From positions 1-50,786 of the forward strand of contig NZ_RAVZ01000021.1 in NCBI RefSeq assembly GCF_003611635.1: a DNA stretch of 50,786 bases, in the 5' to 3' direction. Below, in pieces: positions 41,624-50,717 of this stretch (its first letter is position 1; each line of letters starts with the position of its first letter). Under the pieces are notes generated by a model. The model was not told the origin of the DNA, made no database searches, and worked only from the letters and a program-made list of their open reading frames with translations. This DNA comes from Corallococcus terminator. GTDB taxonomy: Bacteria; Myxococcota; Myxococcia; Myxococcales; Myxococcaceae. Made by a program: the position numbers and the translations under genes.

Positions 41624-41982
41624 GGACGCTCTCGCCGACGTCGGCGGGAGAGCTCACGCAATGCGCGTGCCGGCTTCGCTGGGGATTCCACCGCGGCGGC
41701 GACCCGGTCGAAGTCCTTCGCGGGCAGGACGATGGACTGCTCCTCCAGCGCCCTCCACTCCAGGCGGGTCAGCGCCGGGGAGCTGTACTCGCGCACCGGC
41801 TGCCCGGGCTGGAGGGGCACGAACGTGAGCCGCGCGCCTCGCCTCGCCTCCAGCACCACCTTGTCCAACAGGCTGATGGCCTCGGTGATGACCTCCGAGA
41901 TGTCCCCACCCAGCTCGCGTCGCAGCCGCTGGACCTGCTCCATGACGGGGTCCGAAACAGTGGGCTGCAGGCGGTGGGACAT
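41620..41982 (-). CDS. TacA-like antitoxin with RHH-like front and DUF1778-like tail
   Basis: 120 aa. N-terminal half looks like a ribbon-helix-helix: short strand HRLQPTV then helices PVMEQVQRLRREL and ISEVITEAISLLDKVVLEAR. C-terminal half has the antitoxin-type toxin-binding sequence LPAKDFDRVAAAVESPAKPA, like DUF1778 (xxLPxxDFxxF...PPxPNxAL). Between them is an extra linker. Longer than a normal DUF1778 antitoxin (~90 aa). Overlaps the toxin start, and a 12-bp perfect inverted repeat lies 26 bp upstream, consistent with autorepression. Confidence 0.78.
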   Translation of the reverse strand: MSHRLQPTVSDPVMEQVQRLRRELGGDISEVITEAISLLDKVVLEARRGARLTFVPLQPGQPVREYSSPALTRLEWRALEEQSIVLPAKDFDRVAAAVESPAKPARALRELSRRRRRERP

Positions 41983-42007
41983 GGCGGGCGCTCCCTGGCG
42001 GGCACTT

Positions 42008-42038
42008 TTGATTCACTTCTGAGGCGGAAGTGAATCAA
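42008..42038 (-). promoter_or_regulatory. Perfect 12-bp inverted repeat, TacAT operator
   Basis: Left arm TTGATTCACTTC (42008-42019), 7-bp spacer, right arm GAAGTGAATCAA (42027-42038); all 12 positions pair. Located 26 bp before the antitoxin start in an AT-rich patch, between it and the stop of the convergent ferritin-like gene. Position and symmetry fit the binding site of a ribbon-helix-helix antitoxin. Confidence 0.75.
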
Positions 42039-42073
42039 TTAGTCCCCGTGCCAGGGTTTTGCAATCCGCCCCT

Positions 42074-42694
42074 TCAGGCCGCCCGGGACCCTTCGAGCGC
42101 TGTCGCCACGTCCTTTTCCAGCACGCCCAGGAACGTTTCGAACAGGCGTGCCTCCAGCGCGAGCGCGGGCTCCAGCGTCGCGCCCACCATCGCCAGCCGC
42201 TGCGCGCAGGCGTCCTCGATGGTGCGCCGGTGGCCCTGCTCCTCCACCACCACGCGGCCCAACTCCTCGCGCACCACCGCGTGCCGCGTCGCCGCCTTGT
42301 AGAGCGGGTAGAGCACCATCGCCCGGCGCTCCACCACCGCCGTGGTGAGCAGATAGTGCAGGTGCACGTCCGTCTGCCCCGTCAGTTGCATCGCCCACGT
42401 CGCCAGCTCGCGGTCCAGCGACTGGAACCACGTGGACGCCGCGCCCACGCTCAGGAACTCCGTCACGTCCTCGCGGCCCGCGACCTCGCACGCCAGTCGC
42501 TTGAAGGTGAAGGCGTGGCGCGTCTCGTCCGCCAGGTGCCCCAACACCTCCAACGTCGGATGCCGGTCCGCCACCGTGCGCGAAATCTTCCGCGCCCCGA
42601 TGAACTCCAGCAACGACAACGTATGCAGCCACCGCACCTCCAACTCGGAGGACTGGACCAGTTGCCGCAACACCGTCTGGATTCTGTCACGCAT
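42074..42694 (-). CDS. Ferritin-like superfamily protein
   Basis: 206 aa, no signal, all-helical. Ligand-like stretches in order: SLLEFIGARKI (E29-type), LADETRHAF (ExxH), AVVERRAMV and VEEQGHRRTIED (ExxH), matching a di-iron ferritin-like/MiaE-type helical bundle. ATG at 42694 with GAGGGGG 8 nt upstream. It is divergent from the histidine kinase at 42869. A tRNA hydroxylase, N-oxygenase or rubrerythrin-like role is possible. It is distinct from the two ferritin-like lipoproteins at 1.4 and 7.4 kb, which carry lipoprotein signals. Confidence 0.72.
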   Translation of the reverse strand: MRDRIQTVLRQLVQSSELEVRWLHTLSLLEFIGARKISRTVADRHPTLEVLGHLADETRHAFTFKRLACEVAGREDVTEFLSVGAASTWFQSLDRELATWAMQLTGQTDVHLHYLLTTAVVERRAMVLYPLYKAATRHAVVREELGRVVVEEQGHRRTIEDACAQRLAMVGATLEPALALEARLFETFLGVLEKDVATALEGSRAA

Positions 42695-42868
42695 GGGCGC
42701 CCCCTCTACTCCGCCCCACACGCGCACCCAAGCGCGTAACGCATCGGGACGACAGACCAGCACGGCGGACTGGCCAACAGTGCCCCTCCCTCCGGTTTGA
42801 CCGGGCACCCGGGTTCGCCTTTGCTTCGCGACGCAGAAGGCTGTGCTTGGTGCAGGGGGGTGACCAGC

Positions 42869-44332
42869 ATGAGGCCGCAACAGGACCACAGCCATCCGTC
42901 CGGGCACGCCCATGGCCGGCCTCGCGCGGGCGATGCCACGCCGCGGATTGCCCCCCGCATGCCTCGCGGTCCGCGCAGGAGCACCCCGCCAGAATCGTCC
43001 TCCTGGGTGGTGACGGCATTCCGCCGCTGGATGCGCGCCCAGGACGCGGCCCACATCCTCGCCTCCGAACGCGTGGGCTCCTGCGTGGGCACCGTCCTCG
43101 CGGGCACCGCGCTGCTCGCCGCCATCGCGTGGGCCCCCGGCGCGCGCACGTTCTTCGCCATCCCCTTCTCCACCGCGTTCGCGTGCTTCGTGCCCGGCAT
43201 CGTCAACGGGCTGGCCTTCTCCTTCGTGCACTCGCGCCGGACGCGGCTGGCCACCTGGGGCTGGCTTTGGCGGCTGCCCTGCATGGCCACGCTGCACTTC
43301 TTCCTCGCGAGCCTCATGGCGCTGGCCGCGATGCCGGGGGCCTTCGTCTTCGCCCTGGTGCTCGTCTTCACCACCGCCGTGCATGGCCGCCAGTACCGCG
43401 TGACGTGGCGCCAGCCCTTCCTCGCGGTGGGCACGCTCGTGGGCATGCTGTGCGCCCTGCCCCTGCGCGTCAGCCCCGACCACGCGGTGCTCTTCGCCGT
43501 CGTGATTCCCTCGGTCCTGTTCGCCCAGGTGTACCTGGGCGCCTTCGCCGTGCGCCATGACCAGGCCCGCGCCGACGCGGAGCGCCTTCGCGCCGCCGTG
43601 CACGCGCAGCTCATCGAGCAGCAGGAGCGCGACGTAGGCCAGCTCACCCAGGCCATGGCGGAGATGCTGCGCCACCACCACGACATGGAGCAGGCCCTGC
43701 TCCACGCGGGCAGCGCGGCGGACATGATGAAGGCCATCGGCGGACAGCGCGGCCTGCTGGCGCGCTCCGAGTTCGAGGACCAGGCCCGCCAGCTCCAGGA
43801 CAGCCTCCGGCAAATCGAGGAGATGGTGAAGGAGGTGCGCGCCAAGGGCCGCCGCTTCGCCGGCACCGAACCCGAGCCCGTGGAGCTGGGGCCCGTGCTG
43901 GAGGCCGTGCAGGCCCAGGTCTCCTTGCGCTTCCCGGACGTGGACATCCACGTGGAGCTGGAGCCGCCCCGTCCCCAGCTCGCGCTCTTGCGCGGAGGCC
44001 CCATCACGCTGCGCCGGGTGGTGGAGAACCTGGTGGTCAACGCATGCGAGGGCAATGGCGAACAGGGCGCCTCCCAGGTCTTCATCCGCGCGCGCACCGA
44101 ACCGCTCAGCGGACGGCTGGAGGTCGAAATCGAGGACGACGGACCCGGCTTCCCCCCCGAGCGACTCACCGCGCCCGCGGAAGAGCTCCACACGACCAAA
44201 CCCCAGGGCACGGGCCTGGGCCTCTACACCAGTGAGTGCCTGCTGCGCGCCAGCGGGGGCCTGCTGCATCGCCACAACGCGCCGGGCGGCGGTGCCCTGC
44301 TTCGCATCCTGCTTCCCCGGGAGTACCGATGA
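42869..44332 (+). CDS. Membrane sensor histidine kinase
   Basis: 487 aa. ATG at 42869 with GGGGGGTGA upstream. The N-terminus (1-60) is His/Pro/Arg-rich. Six hydrophobic helices at ~85-235 form a membrane sensor without a large loop. Phosphoacceptor region: MAEMLRHHHDMEQALL, unusual in having three His in a row before Asp, so the acceptor His cannot be chosen. HATPase: ENLVVNACEG (N-box), DDGPGFPPERL (G1), GTGLGLYTS (G2). Overlaps the next gene by 4 nt (ATGA). No response regulator nearby. Predicted activity is cautious because the dimerisation helix is atypical. Confidence 0.83.
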   Translation: MRPQQDHSHPSGHAHGRPRAGDATPRIAPRMPRGPRRSTPPESSSWVVTAFRRWMRAQDAAHILASERVGSCVGTVLAGTALLAAIAWAPGARTFFAIPFSTAFACFVPGIVNGLAFSFVHSRRTRLATWGWLWRLPCMATLHFFLASLMALAAMPGAFVFALVLVFTTAVHGRQYRVTWRQPFLAVGTLVGMLCALPLRVSPDHAVLFAVVIPSVLFAQVYLGAFAVRHDQARADAERLRAAVHAQLIEQQERDVGQLTQAMAEMLRHHHDMEQALLHAGSAADMMKAIGGQRGLLARSEFEDQARQLQDSLRQIEEMVKEVRAKGRRFAGTEPEPVELGPVLEAVQAQVSLRFPDVDIHVELEPPRPQLALLRGGPITLRRVVENLVVNACEGNGEQGASQVFIRARTEPLSGRLEVEIEDDGPGFPPERLTAPAEELHTTKPQGTGLGLYTSECLLRASGGLLHRHNAPGGGALLRILLPREYR

Positions 44333-45291
44333 AGCCCCTGAGAGCCTTCCACAAGACGCACCCCGCCCCGGGAGAACCGGGCCGGGGCGGCGCCAGCGAA
44401 TCGCTCCCGGCCAGCGGCGGCTCGCGCCCGCACGCGCTCCCGAACGAGCTGCGCGCCTACCACGAAGCCCTCGCCACGCGGGGACTCGCCCGCTATGGCC
44501 CCGGCCCCCGGGTGCACTGCCACATGGGACTGGTGGACCGGCTGCCCACGCCCGGCACGCCGGCCACGGAGCTGCGCGAACGGCTGCGGGCCTCACAGGA
44601 GGCGCTGCTCGCGGAGCTGGCGCGCGCCATGGGCCCCTTCCCGGACGGCGGCGACGTGATGGACGTGGGCAGTGGCCTGGGCGGCAGCGCGCTGTACTGG
44701 GCCCAGGAACACCGCGCGTCCGTGACGGCGATGGTGAACGTGCCTGAACACGTGGAGCAGGTGCGCCGGTTCGCGCACGAGGCGGGCGTAGGGCACCGCG
44801 TGCAGGCCCGGATGACCTCCGCGGAGGAGTCGCGGGGCCGCGCGCGCTTCGACGCCATCATCGCCGTGGAGAACGCGTGCGACCTGCCCCGCGCGGACTG
44901 GCTGAGGGTCGCGAGCAGCCGGCTCAAGCCCGGCGGGCTGCTGGCCATCGCGGACTGCTTCTGGGTGCGTCCCGGCGCGGTGCACCCGTCCGGCGACGCG
45001 TGGCGCACGCACCTGGGCCGCGTGAACGAATTCCTCGCCGCCGCGCAGCAGGCGGGCCTGGAGCTGGAGGTGCATGACGACGTGTCCGCGCGCACGGTGG
45101 GCTTCTGGACGCTGACGTCGGAGCTGCTCGTCCACGAGCACATGGCGCACGCGCCCGCGAACGCCCGAAACCTGCGCGCCGCGCTCAACGCCGTGCGGAT
45201 GGAGTCGCAGCGCGACCACCTGTGGCTGCAACAGGGCCTGATGGATGGCGGGCTGGAGTACGCGCTGCTCGTGCTGCGTCGCGAACCCTGA
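44329..45291 (+). CDS. Class I SAM-dependent methyltransferase
   Basis: 320 aa. SAM motif I VMDVGSGLGGSALYWA (about 109-124), followed by an acidic/charged motif II region and LKPGGLLAIADCFWV (motif III, about 205). RVHCHMGLVD near residue 62 resembles the N-terminal cap of small-molecule C- or O-methyltransferases (for example the geranyl diphosphate methyltransferase type). Its ATG is within the kinase stop codon overlap, so the two are translationally coupled. Substrate unknown; the coupling to a sensor kinase is unusual. Confidence 0.83.
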   Translation: MKPLRAFHKTHPAPGEPGRGGASESLPASGGSRPHALPNELRAYHEALATRGLARYGPGPRVHCHMGLVDRLPTPGTPATELRERLRASQEALLAELARAMGPFPDGGDVMDVGSGLGGSALYWAQEHRASVTAMVNVPEHVEQVRRFAHEAGVGHRVQARMTSAEESRGRARFDAIIAVENACDLPRADWLRVASSRLKPGGLLAIADCFWVRPGAVHPSGDAWRTHLGRVNEFLAAAQQAGLELEVHDDVSARTVGFWTLTSELLVHEHMAHAPANARNLRAALNAVRMESQRDHLWLQQGLMDGGLEYALLVLRREP

Positions 45292-45321
45292 CGCCTGCCC
45301 TGGAGTGGACGACCCGGCGAG

Positions 45322-45350
45322 CGCCCACCCCACGGCAGGCAGGGTGGGCG
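45322..45350 (+). terminator. Hairpin after methyltransferase gene
   Basis: CGCCCACCC (45322-45330) and GGGTGGGCG (45342-45350) pair perfectly around an 11-nt loop, 30 bp after the methyltransferase stop. No T tract follows, so it may terminate weakly or act as a regulatory hairpin for the next gene. Confidence 0.45.
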
Positions 45351-45439
45351 AACCGACGGCTTTGGCCAGCCAGGACGATGCCGCCACGCGCCATCACTCC
45401 CAGCCTTGGGTTCGTCACATCCAATGGGAGGTAGCGCGA

Positions 45440-45895
45440 ATGACGGGTTACACGCGATGGCTGGTGATGGGGGCGGTGGCGGGCGCGATGGCCCTCTCCG
45501 GGTGTCAGGATCGGGACCGCTCGTCGGAGAGCATGGCGCCGCAAGAGGGCACGGGTGGCTCCGGCAGCACCCAGGGCACCGGGGGCACGATGCAGTCCCC
45601 CACCCAGACGGAGCCCGCACCGAGCCCCCAGACGGAGCCCCCGCCTGACACGGGCACCATGGAGACCTCACCTACGGAAGAGGGCATGGGCGGCTCCGGC
45701 ATGATGGACGCGGGCACGGGAGGTTCCGGCATGGGCATGGACTCCGGCACCGGAGGCTCCGGAATGATGCAGGACCCGATGGACTCCCCGGGTAGCTCCG
45801 GCGCCACCGGCAACGACATGGACACGTCCGGCGGCAACAACACCACCGGGACCGGCGGCAACATGGGCGGCTCGGGCAACGAAACGACGCGCTAG
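45440..45895 (+). CDS. Gly/Met/Ser/Thr-rich lipoprotein
   Basis: 151 aa. ATG at 45440 with GGGAGG 8 nt upstream; lipoprotein signal ending MALSG|C22. The mature part is low-complexity: repeats of GTGGSGMM and similar with Met, Ser, Thr, Gly, Asp and no other Cys. Such Met-rich regions can bind copper; a flexible surface spacer is equally possible. No homologous domain seen. It is separated from both neighbours and likely has its own promoter. Confidence 0.75.
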   Translation: MTGYTRWLVMGAVAGAMALSGCQDRDRSSESMAPQEGTGGSGSTQGTGGTMQSPTQTEPAPSPQTEPPPDTGTMETSPTEEGMGGSGMMDAGTGGSGMGMDSGTGGSGMMQDPMDSPGSSGATGNDMDTSGGNNTTGTGGNMGGSGNETTR

Positions 45896-46134
45896 TCGCA
45901 GGGGCATCGTTCTGGAAGACGAGGGGCGCGGGCATGGCAGGGTGGACTGCCGGCCCGCGCCTCCCGCTTGCGTGCGAGCGCGCGACGCGAGGCCTTGGGC
46001 GCGGGACGACGTGGCGGGTTTCCGAAGTCGGACGCTCGGTGCGACTCCAGGACATCCCGTGTGTCCACCGGTGCATCACCCTCCGGGGAGGGAAAGTCGG
46101 GCGTGCGGGGAGACTCGGGTACGTTGCCCACACG
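45896..46134. other. Intergenic region before Mre11-like gene
   Basis: About 240 bp. The Mre11 frame is open back to 45934, but residues there are Arg/Gly-rich with no signal or domain. Nothing else recognisable. Promoter of the nuclease/ATPase pair is expected here; no clear boxes found. Confidence 0.35.
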
Positions 46135-47385
46135 ATGCGCTTCTCGTTCGTCCATGCCGCGGATCTGCACCTGGACACGCCATTTCGGGGGGTCGCCACG
46201 CACGGGCCCCTCCTGGAGCGTTTCCAGCAATCCACCTTCCTGGCGCTCGCGCGCATCGTGGACGTGTGTCTGCGAGAGCGCGTGACGTTCCTGCTGCTGG
46301 CCGGGGACCTGTTCGACGTGAAGGACCGGTCCGTGCGCGCTCGGCTGGCGCTGCGCTCGGAGCTGGCGCGGCTGGACCGGGCGGGCATCCAGACCTTCAT
46401 CGTCCACGGCAACCATGATCCGTTGAGCGGGGACACCGGCACGCTGGGGCTGCCCTCTTCGGTGAAGGTGTTCGGGCCGGAGTGGGAGGACGTGGAGGTG
46501 CGGCGCGAGGGCCGGCGCCTGTGCCACGTGCAGGGCGTGTCCTATCCGGACGTGGAGGTGCGCGAGAACCTGTCCGCGAGATTCCGCCGCACCGGCACGC
46601 ACTTCAGCGTGGGCCTCTTGCACGCGAACCTGGGCGGCGACGCGGGGCACGCGAACTACGCGCCCTGCACCGCCGCGGACCTGGCGGCGGGCGGGCTGGA
46701 CTACTGGGCCCTGGGCCACGTGCATACGCGCGCGGAGCACCTGCTGCCCGGTGGCGGCGTGGCGGTGTACCCGGGCAATCCGCAGGGGCGGCACATCCAC
46801 GAGACGGGCGAGCGCGGCTGCGTGGTGGTGGACGTGGAGGACGGCGTCGCGCGCAGGCGCTTCGTGCCGGTGGACCGGGTGCGCTGGCACCGGCTGGACG
46901 TGCCCCTGGCCGGCGTGGGTTCGCTGGACGCGCTCCAGGCGGTGGCGACGGAGGTGGTGGAGGCGCGGTGCGCGGAGGACTTCGACGGGCACGCGGTGCG
47001 CCTCACGCTGGCCGGACGCGGGCCGCTGCACCGGGAGCTGTCGCGGCCGGGGGCTCGGGCGCAGCTTGAGGCGGACCTGCGGGAGCGGCTGTCGCGCGCG
47101 CATCCTCCGGTGCTGCTGGAGTCGCTCCGGGATGGCAGCCGCCCGGAGGTGGACCTGGAGGCGGTGCGGGCCGGTGGCGGCTTCATGGGCACGCTGCTGG
47201 AGGAAGCCCGGAGCCTGGAGCAGGACGACGCGGCGCTCGCGGCGCTGTGGGACGACGAGGAACTGACGACGCTGGGCCAGCGCTTGAAGCGGCTGGGCGT
47301 GGACGCGCTGGAGGCGCCCCGTCCGGAGCTGGTGGCGCAGGCGGGACAGCGCGGCGTGGAGCAACTCCACGAGGAGACGTCATGA
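46135..47385 (+). CDS. Mre11/SbcD-like metallophosphoesterase (YhaO type)
   Basis: DNA repair nuclease subunit, 416 aa from ATG at 46135. Metal-binding motifs: HAADLHLD (D10, H12), AGDLFD (~58-63), HGNHD (~95) and GHVHT (~201). The C-terminal ~200 residues act as capping and ATPase-binding domain. It ends 4 nt inside the next gene (ATGA), which encodes the partner ATPase. With that partner it should process DNA ends, as SbcCD or YhaO/YhaN do. The start has no strong ribosome site; longer forms to 45934 are unlikely. Confidence 0.88.
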   Translation: MRFSFVHAADLHLDTPFRGVATHGPLLERFQQSTFLALARIVDVCLRERVTFLLLAGDLFDVKDRSVRARLALRSELARLDRAGIQTFIVHGNHDPLSGDTGTLGLPSSVKVFGPEWEDVEVRREGRRLCHVQGVSYPDVEVRENLSARFRRTGTHFSVGLLHANLGGDAGHANYAPCTAADLAAGGLDYWALGHVHTRAEHLLPGGGVAVYPGNPQGRHIHETGERGCVVVDVEDGVARRRFVPVDRVRWHRLDVPLAGVGSLDALQAVATEVVEARCAEDFDGHAVRLTLAGRGPLHRELSRPGARAQLEADLRERLSRAHPPVLLESLRDGSRPEVDLEAVRAGGGFMGTLLEEARSLEQDDAALAALWDDEELTTLGQRLKRLGVDALEAPRPELVAQAGQRGVEQLHEETS

Positions 47386-50300
47386 AGCCAGGACTGCGCA
47401 TCAACCGCTTCCAGGTGGATGGGTTCGGGCACTTCTCGGGCTACTCGGGGGCGCCGGCCCCGGGGCTCACGCTGCTGTATGGCCCCAACGAAGCGGGCAA
47501 GAGCACGCTGCTGGCCTTCCTGCGCGGCGTGCTGTTCGGCTTCGAGAAGCGCGGCCAGCCGGAGCGCTACGAACCCGAGGGCGCGCTCTTCGGCGGCGAG
47601 CTGTGGTTGGACACGGAGGCGGGGCCGCTGGTGGTGCGCCGCCGCGTGGGAAAGCGCGCGTCGGAGGGCACGCTCACGGTGCAGACGCCGGAGGGGCAGC
47701 CGCTGCCGGAGACGCTGCTCGCGCAGGCGCTGGCGGACGTGCCCCGCGACCTGTTCTTCGAGGTGTTCGCCTTCCGGCTGGATGAGCTGTCGTCCTTCCA
47801 GCGGCTGGCGCAGCAACGCGGCGTGTCCGAAGCGCTGTTCGCCGCCGGCATGCAGGGCGCGCGGCGGCTGCCCGAAGCGCTGGAGCGGCTGCGCAAGGAC
47901 GCGGAAGGGCTGTACGCGCCGCGAGGGCAGAAGCCCGAACTGAACAAGGTGATGAAGGACCTGGAGGACGTGCAGCAGGCGCTGCGCGAGGCGGGGGATC
48001 GGCCCGCGCTCTACTTCTCCACGCGCGACCGGCTGACGGGGCGCATCGCGGAGGGCCACGCGCTGGAGGTGGCGCAGAAGGAGGCCGCTCGCGAACTGGA
48101 CCACGCGGTGCGGCTGGAGTCCGCGCTGGGGGATTTGTCGGTGCTCGCGCGCGACCGCGCGGAGCTGTCCGAGCTGCCGGTGCTGGACACCTTCCCCGCG
48201 GGCGGTGAGACGCGGCTGGAGGATGTCCTTCAGCGACGCAAGACGTACCGGGCCCAGCAGGCGCAGCTTCATGAGCGGCTGGCGCCCATCGACGAGGCGC
48301 GGGAACGGCACGCCGCGCCCTGGCCCGTGCGCGAGCGCTCCGAGACCCTGCGCACGGCGCTGGCCGCCTTCGCGGGACATTCGGAACAGCTTCGCGCCCT
48401 GCCCGCGCGCAGGGCGTCGCTCGCCTCGCGGCGGCGACAACTGGAGCAGGCGCTGGGAGAGCTGGGGCTCGCGGTGGACGCGGGCGGGTTGCTCGCGCTG
48501 GACCTGGGGGCCCGGGCGCGCGGGGAGATGGAGGCGCTGGCGGGCCGGCTGGACGCTTCGGACGGCGCGGTCGGCGCGGCGGAGACGGAGCAGGCGCGGA
48601 CGCGCGAGGAGCGGACGCGGCTGGAGACGTCGCTGGCGCGGCTCCAGGTGGAGTTGGAGTCACTGCCCGACGAGCGGCCCGCGCAGGTGCGCCAGCGGCA
48701 GGCGGCAGTGGGCCGGATGCGCGCGGTGCGCGGAGACCTGGAGCGGCTGGCCGAGCAGCGCCTGGAGCAGCGCCGACAGATGGACGGCGTGCGGGCGCCC
48801 ACGGACGCGGTGCCCCTGCATTCGCTGCTGCCGCTGTCGTGGGTGGTGGCGGCGGGAGGCGTGGCGCTGGGCTTCGCGGTGATCGCGGCGGTGCTCGCGG
48901 GTGTTTCGGTGGGCGTGCTGTGCGCGGTGGGTGGTGCATTGCTCGTGGGGTTGTTGCTGCTCGTGCGTCACCGTGTGGAGACGGCGCGGCATGCGAGCCT
49001 GGAGGCGCAGGCGGCTCGGCACCGCTGGCGGAAGCAGGAGGAGGACCGCTTCCGCGCGGCGCAGGCGACGATGGCCGCGCGCGAGGAGCTGCTCCAGCGG
49101 GAGCTCCTGCATGCCTCCGGCGCGGCGGGCATGTCCCCAGGCGCTTCGCTGTCCGACCTGGCCGCGCAGGAGTCCCTGCTCGCGGAGCGGCTGACGCAGG
49201 CCGAGCGGCGTGAACTGCTCGTGCGCGAGGAGGACTCGCAGCGCACGGCGTGGGACGGGGCGGTGCGCGAGGAGCAGCGCGTGGAGGAGCTGCGACTGCG
49301 CGCGGAGCAACGCGCGGACGCGCTGCGCGAGGAGTGGGCTGCGTTCCTGGTGGCGCGGCGTTTCCCGGTGGCCCTGGCCCCGGCGTCGGCGCTGACGTTG
49401 TGGCGTGATGCTTCCGCGCTGCGACAGCGGCTGTTGGACCTGCGCACGGACGAGGAGGAGTTCACCGTGGCGGAGGCCGCGTGTGGCGCGACGACGTCCC
49501 GGCTGTTGGCGGAGGCCCAGGCGGCGCACCTGCCCCAGGGGCCGGCGGAGACGGTGGCGGCGCGGGTGTCCCTGGCGTTGGAGGAGGTCCGCGCGAGGGC
49601 GGCGGATCAACGCCAGTTGGATGGACAGCGCGGGGAGCTGCTGGCGGAGAAGGCCCGGTTGGATCAGTTGGTGCTGGATGAGGACCAGACGCTGGATGCG
49701 CTGCTCGCGGAAGGCGGGTGCCAGGACGAGGCCACCTTCCGCCGCCGCGCGGTGCAGGCGCGACGGTACGCGGAGCTGGTCCTCCGGGTGCGCGAGCACG
49801 GCCAGCGGGTGCAGGCGCTCACGGGCCTCAAGGAGGACGTGGCGCGCGCGCAGGTGCACGCGGCGGGCGCGGAGGCGGGCCTGAAGGAGCGGCTGTCCGG
49901 CCTGCGCGAGCGCTACCGCACCGAGGGCGAGCGGCTCAAGGCGGTGCTCACCGAGCAGGGCAGCCTGAAGACGCAACTGTCCCAGTGGGAGAACGACGAC
50001 CGGGTGTTCCGGCTGCGCATCCAGGAAGAGACGCTGAAAGCGAAGGCGTCGGAGCTGGCCACGCGCTACGCGGCGGACCGGCTGACGCTGGCGCTGCTGG
50101 GACGGGCGCGGCGGCGCTTCGAGGAGGAGCAGCAGCCGCGCGTCATCCAGCTCGCGAGCGAGTCCTTCCTGGAGATGACGGGAGGCCGCTACCGCCGCGT
50201 CTACATCCCGGCGGGGGATGCGCGGGAGCTGCGGGTGAGCGACGGGGCCCGGGACTGGAGCGCGGAGCAGTTGTCCCGAGGCACGCGCGAGCAGCTCTTC

Positions 50301-50585
50301 CTGGCGTTCCGGCTGGCCGTCATCCGCTACTTCGGGGAGACGCGCGGCGCGCTGCCGCTCATCGCGGACGACGTGCTGGTGAACTTCGATCCAGAGCGGG
50401 CCCGCGGCGCGGTACGCCTCCTCGCGCGGATGGCCGAACACCATCAGGTCATCGCCTTCACCTGCCACCCCTGGCTGCGCGCGCACTTCGAGGCCGAAGG
50501 CGCGCATGTGCTGGAGCTGGCCGGGGCCACGAGGCTGCCGACGCGCGAAGGCACCCAGCCGCTGCGCGTCGTCTCCGGGGGGTAG
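47382..50585 (+). CDS. YhaN-like SMC-family ATPase
   Basis: 1067 aa, partner of the nuclease gene just upstream. N-terminal ATPase half: YGPNEAGKST Walker A (34-42) and FGFEKRG. Long coiled coil on both sides of a hydrophobic hairpin at ~484-530 (VVAAGGVALGFAVIAAVLAG and more), the two membrane helices that mark YhaN against SbcC. C-terminal half: LSRGTREQLFLAFRLA signature, LPLIADDVLVNFDP Walker B (~990-1003) and FTCHPWL H-loop. No zinc-hook CxxC is seen in the middle. Likely membrane-attached DNA-end processing or repair ATPase. Overlaps the nuclease by 4 nt. Confidence 0.9.
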   Translation: MKPGLRINRFQVDGFGHFSGYSGAPAPGLTLLYGPNEAGKSTLLAFLRGVLFGFEKRGQPERYEPEGALFGGELWLDTEAGPLVVRRRVGKRASEGTLTVQTPEGQPLPETLLAQALADVPRDLFFEVFAFRLDELSSFQRLAQQRGVSEALFAAGMQGARRLPEALERLRKDAEGLYAPRGQKPELNKVMKDLEDVQQALREAGDRPALYFSTRDRLTGRIAEGHALEVAQKEAARELDHAVRLESALGDLSVLARDRAELSELPVLDTFPAGGETRLEDVLQRRKTYRAQQAQLHERLAPIDEARERHAAPWPVRERSETLRTALAAFAGHSEQLRALPARRASLASRRRQLEQALGELGLAVDAGGLLALDLGARARGEMEALAGRLDASDGAVGAAETEQARTREERTRLETSLARLQVELESLPDERPAQVRQRQAAVGRMRAVRGDLERLAEQRLEQRRQMDGVRAPTDAVPLHSLLPLSWVVAAGGVALGFAVIAAVLAGVSVGVLCAVGGALLVGLLLLVRHRVETARHASLEAQAARHRWRKQEEDRFRAAQATMAAREELLQRELLHASGAAGMSPGASLSDLAAQESLLAERLTQAERRELLVREEDSQRTAWDGAVREEQRVEELRLRAEQRADALREEWAAFLVARRFPVALAPASALTLWRDASALRQRLLDLRTDEEEFTVAEAACGATTSRLLAEAQAAHLPQGPAETVAARVSLALEEVRARAADQRQLDGQRGELLAEKARLDQLVLDEDQTLDALLAEGGCQDEATFRRRAVQARRYAELVLRVREHGQRVQALTGLKEDVARAQVHAAGAEAGLKERLSGLRERYRTEGERLKAVLTEQGSLKTQLSQWENDDRVFRLRIQEETLKAKASELATRYAADRLTLALLGRARRRFEEEQQPRVIQLASESFLEMTGGRYRRVYIPAGDARELRVSDGARDWSAEQLSRGTREQLFLAFRLAVIRYFGETRGALPLIADDVLVNFDPERARGAVRLLARMAEHHQVIAFTCHPWLRAHFEAEGAHVLELAGATRLPTREGTQPLRVVSGG

Positions 50586-50682
50586 GCGGGAAGTGCCTTC
50601 CCCACCGTCTTCTCCCTCCAGAAATGAAACGGGCCAGCCGACCCAGCGCCCCCGCGCGGATCCAGGCCGACCCCTGAAAAAA

Positions 50683-50717
50683 CACTGGGAGCGCGCCCCC
50701 TCGACGCGCTCCCAGTG
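50683..50717 (-). terminator. Intrinsic terminator reading leftwards
   Basis: Arms CACTGGGAGCGCG (50683-50695) and CGCGCTCCCAGTG (50705-50717) pair at all 13 positions around a 9-nt loop. AAAAAA (50677-50682) lies left of the hairpin, so on the minus strand the stem is followed by six T: a standard Rho-independent terminator for a minus-strand gene beyond the right edge. It also blocks read-through from the ATPase gene, without a T tract in that direction. Confidence 0.8.

Noticed and set aside
42074-44596. 840-residue minus-strand frame
   Set aside because: Only the last 206 residues are real (ferritin-like protein from 42694); the rest is antisense to the histidine kinase.
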